64,000 nucleotides of DNA, taken from assembly GCA_920105625.2 (NCBI GenBank), contig CAKKTE020000647.1:248001-312000 (forward strand). The letters run 5' to 3'. Position numbers and translations under genes: made by a program. The DNA comes from Clusia tigrina. Lineage: Eukaryota; Arthropoda; Insecta; Diptera; Clusiidae. This document shows, one piece after another, positions 63,250 through 64,000 of the stretch. The notes beneath the pieces are model-generated. The model saw nothing but the letters and a program-made list of their open reading frames with translations, was not told the DNA's origin and did not search any database. Positions within the stretch are counted from its first letter, which is position 1; every line of letters starts with the position of its first letter.

Positions 63250-64000
63250 ATTTATTGTTACAAAGTTTCAAGGTTTTATGACGCTCCAGTAAAAAGTTAC
63301 AAGCATTTGTATGTTGAAAACTTTGATAGGTGTCGGACGTACCGTATAGAATTTAGGGCCATTTGAAGTTTTATCAGTGTTTGATTTGGGTCTCAAGGGT
63401 AGCATAGTTTGAGCAATAGCTTAAATTGACAAGAGGCTCGAGTACTTTATTGTTACAAAATTTCAAGGTTTTATGACGCTCCAGTAAAAAGTTACAAGCA
63501 TTTGTATGCTGCAAACTTTGATAGGTTTAGGACGTACCGTATAGAAGTTAGGGCCATTTGAAGTTTTATCAGTGTTTGATTTGGGACTTAAGGGTAGCAT
63601 AGCTTTGAGCGATAGCTTAAATTAACAAGCGGCTCGAGTGCTTTATTGTTACAAAATTTCAAGGTTTTATGACGCTCCAGTAAAAAGTTACAAGCATTTG
63701 TATGTTGCAAACTTTGATGGGTGTGGGACGTACCGTATAGAAGTTAGGGCCATTTGAAGTTTTATCAGTGTTTGATTTGGGACTTAAGGGTAGCATAGCT
63801 TTGAGCGATAGCTTAAATTGACAACAGGCTCGAGTACTTTATTGTTACAAAATTTCAAGGTTTTATGACGCTCCAGTAAAAAGTTACAAGCATTTGCATG
63901 TTGCAAACTTTGATAGGTGTAGGACGTACCGTATAGAACTTAGGGCCATTTGAAGTTTTATCAGTGTTTGATTTGGGACTTAAGGGTAGTATAGCTTTGA
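63250..64000 (+). repeat. Return to a 33-41 kb type, then a third HOR start
   Basis: From 63,250 the monomers resemble the gtgtcgg, gggtctcaagg, catagtttgagc and tgctgc/gataggttt series of 33-41 kb. Near 63,585 the 12-mer order begins again, at its first monomer but with agtgtttgattt and attaacaagcgg, followed by gatgggtgtggg (63,717) and gacaacagg. The window ends 38 bases into the next monomer (gggtagtatag), so the array goes on beyond it. Confidence 0.8.

Larger units (their letters stand above)
1..64000 (+). repeat. Satellite DNA array, 196-bp monomer, about 326 head-to-tail copies
   Basis: The whole window is made of one tandem repeat. Successive monomers begin with 'agtg' at 1, 197, 393 and 589, and this 196-bp phase still holds at 2,745 (14 periods), 5,881 (30), 8,037 (41) and 9,997 (51). 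Every copy I followed has the same orientation; I saw no inverted segment and no unrelated insertion. The consensus has 58 A, 65 T, 47 G and 26 C (37% GC). Monomers differ by substitutions at recurring positions and by rare small indels, which combine into longer higher-order units. Arrays of this size and organisation are known from eukaryotic centromeric, pericentromeric and knob heterochromatin, so that setting is likely, but nothing here proves centromere function. I do not recognise the family or host. Confidence is very high for the satellite call and low for location. Confidence 0.99.

Noticed and set aside
1..64000. CRISPR-like array
   Set aside because: There are no short repeats separated by unique spacers; the whole 196-bp period is conserved and no cas genes are present.
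1..64000. CENP-B box
   Set aside because: I looked for a TTCG....A..CGGG pattern in the consensus and common variants. gattcggg monomers have TTCGGG but not the required spacing.

Overview
The window is one uninterrupted block of tandemly repeated satellite DNA. From base 1 to base 64,000 a monomer of 196 bp repeats head to tail on the same strand, about 326 times. I found no gene, RNA gene, transposon, CRISPR array or other non-satellite sequence. Monomer starts taken from a recurring 'agtg' fall at 1, 197, 393, 589 and so on, and keep this phase for more than 11 kb before the first 1-bp slip near 11,740. The consensus is about 37% GC, with 47 G and 26 C on the + strand. Long satellite arrays built from higher-order units (HORs) are typical of eukaryotic centromeres, pericentromeres or heterochromatic knobs. 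I do not recognise the monomer as a named family and cannot assign a species or kingdom.

On top of the 196-bp period lies a layered set of longer repeats, read from shared diagnostic variants and small indels. (1) 1 to ~15.3 kb is a mosaic in which one lead block recurs at 1, 8,037 and 12,350, with a tandem pair at an offset of 1,764 bp (9 monomers). (2) ~15.3 to 20.97 kb is a second family, with 'gagaaatagc' and 'tttcaggg' monomers and another 1,764-bp offset pair. (3) 20,973 to ~29.85 kb holds an 8-monomer HOR of exactly 1,567 bp, with three complete head-to-tail copies, two shortened copies and a trailing fragment; about 1 kb of family-2 monomers is spliced between the first copy and the rest. 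(4) ~29.85 to 33.35 kb is mosaic. (5) 33.35 to 45.1 kb contains a 0.75-kb pair and then a 4.6-kb block present twice at an offset of 5,137 bp. (6) 45.1 to 48.0 kb is mosaic. (7) 48.0 to 55.96 kb contains a 3.65-kb block present twice at an offset of 4,301 bp, with a nested 1,363-bp repeat and runs of shortened 193-bp monomers. (8) 56.1 to 63.25 kb is a 12-monomer HOR of 2,352 bp in two copies plus an older partial copy. The window ends inside a monomer.

There is no gene network to describe. The interest lies in the evolution of the array: recent multi-kilobase duplications, nested exchange, monomer length variants usable as recombination tags, and a dyad-symmetric segment within each monomer in which some variants restore a perfect short hairpin. 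All identities are by eye. The open reading frames of 61-72 codons are accidents of the repeat.
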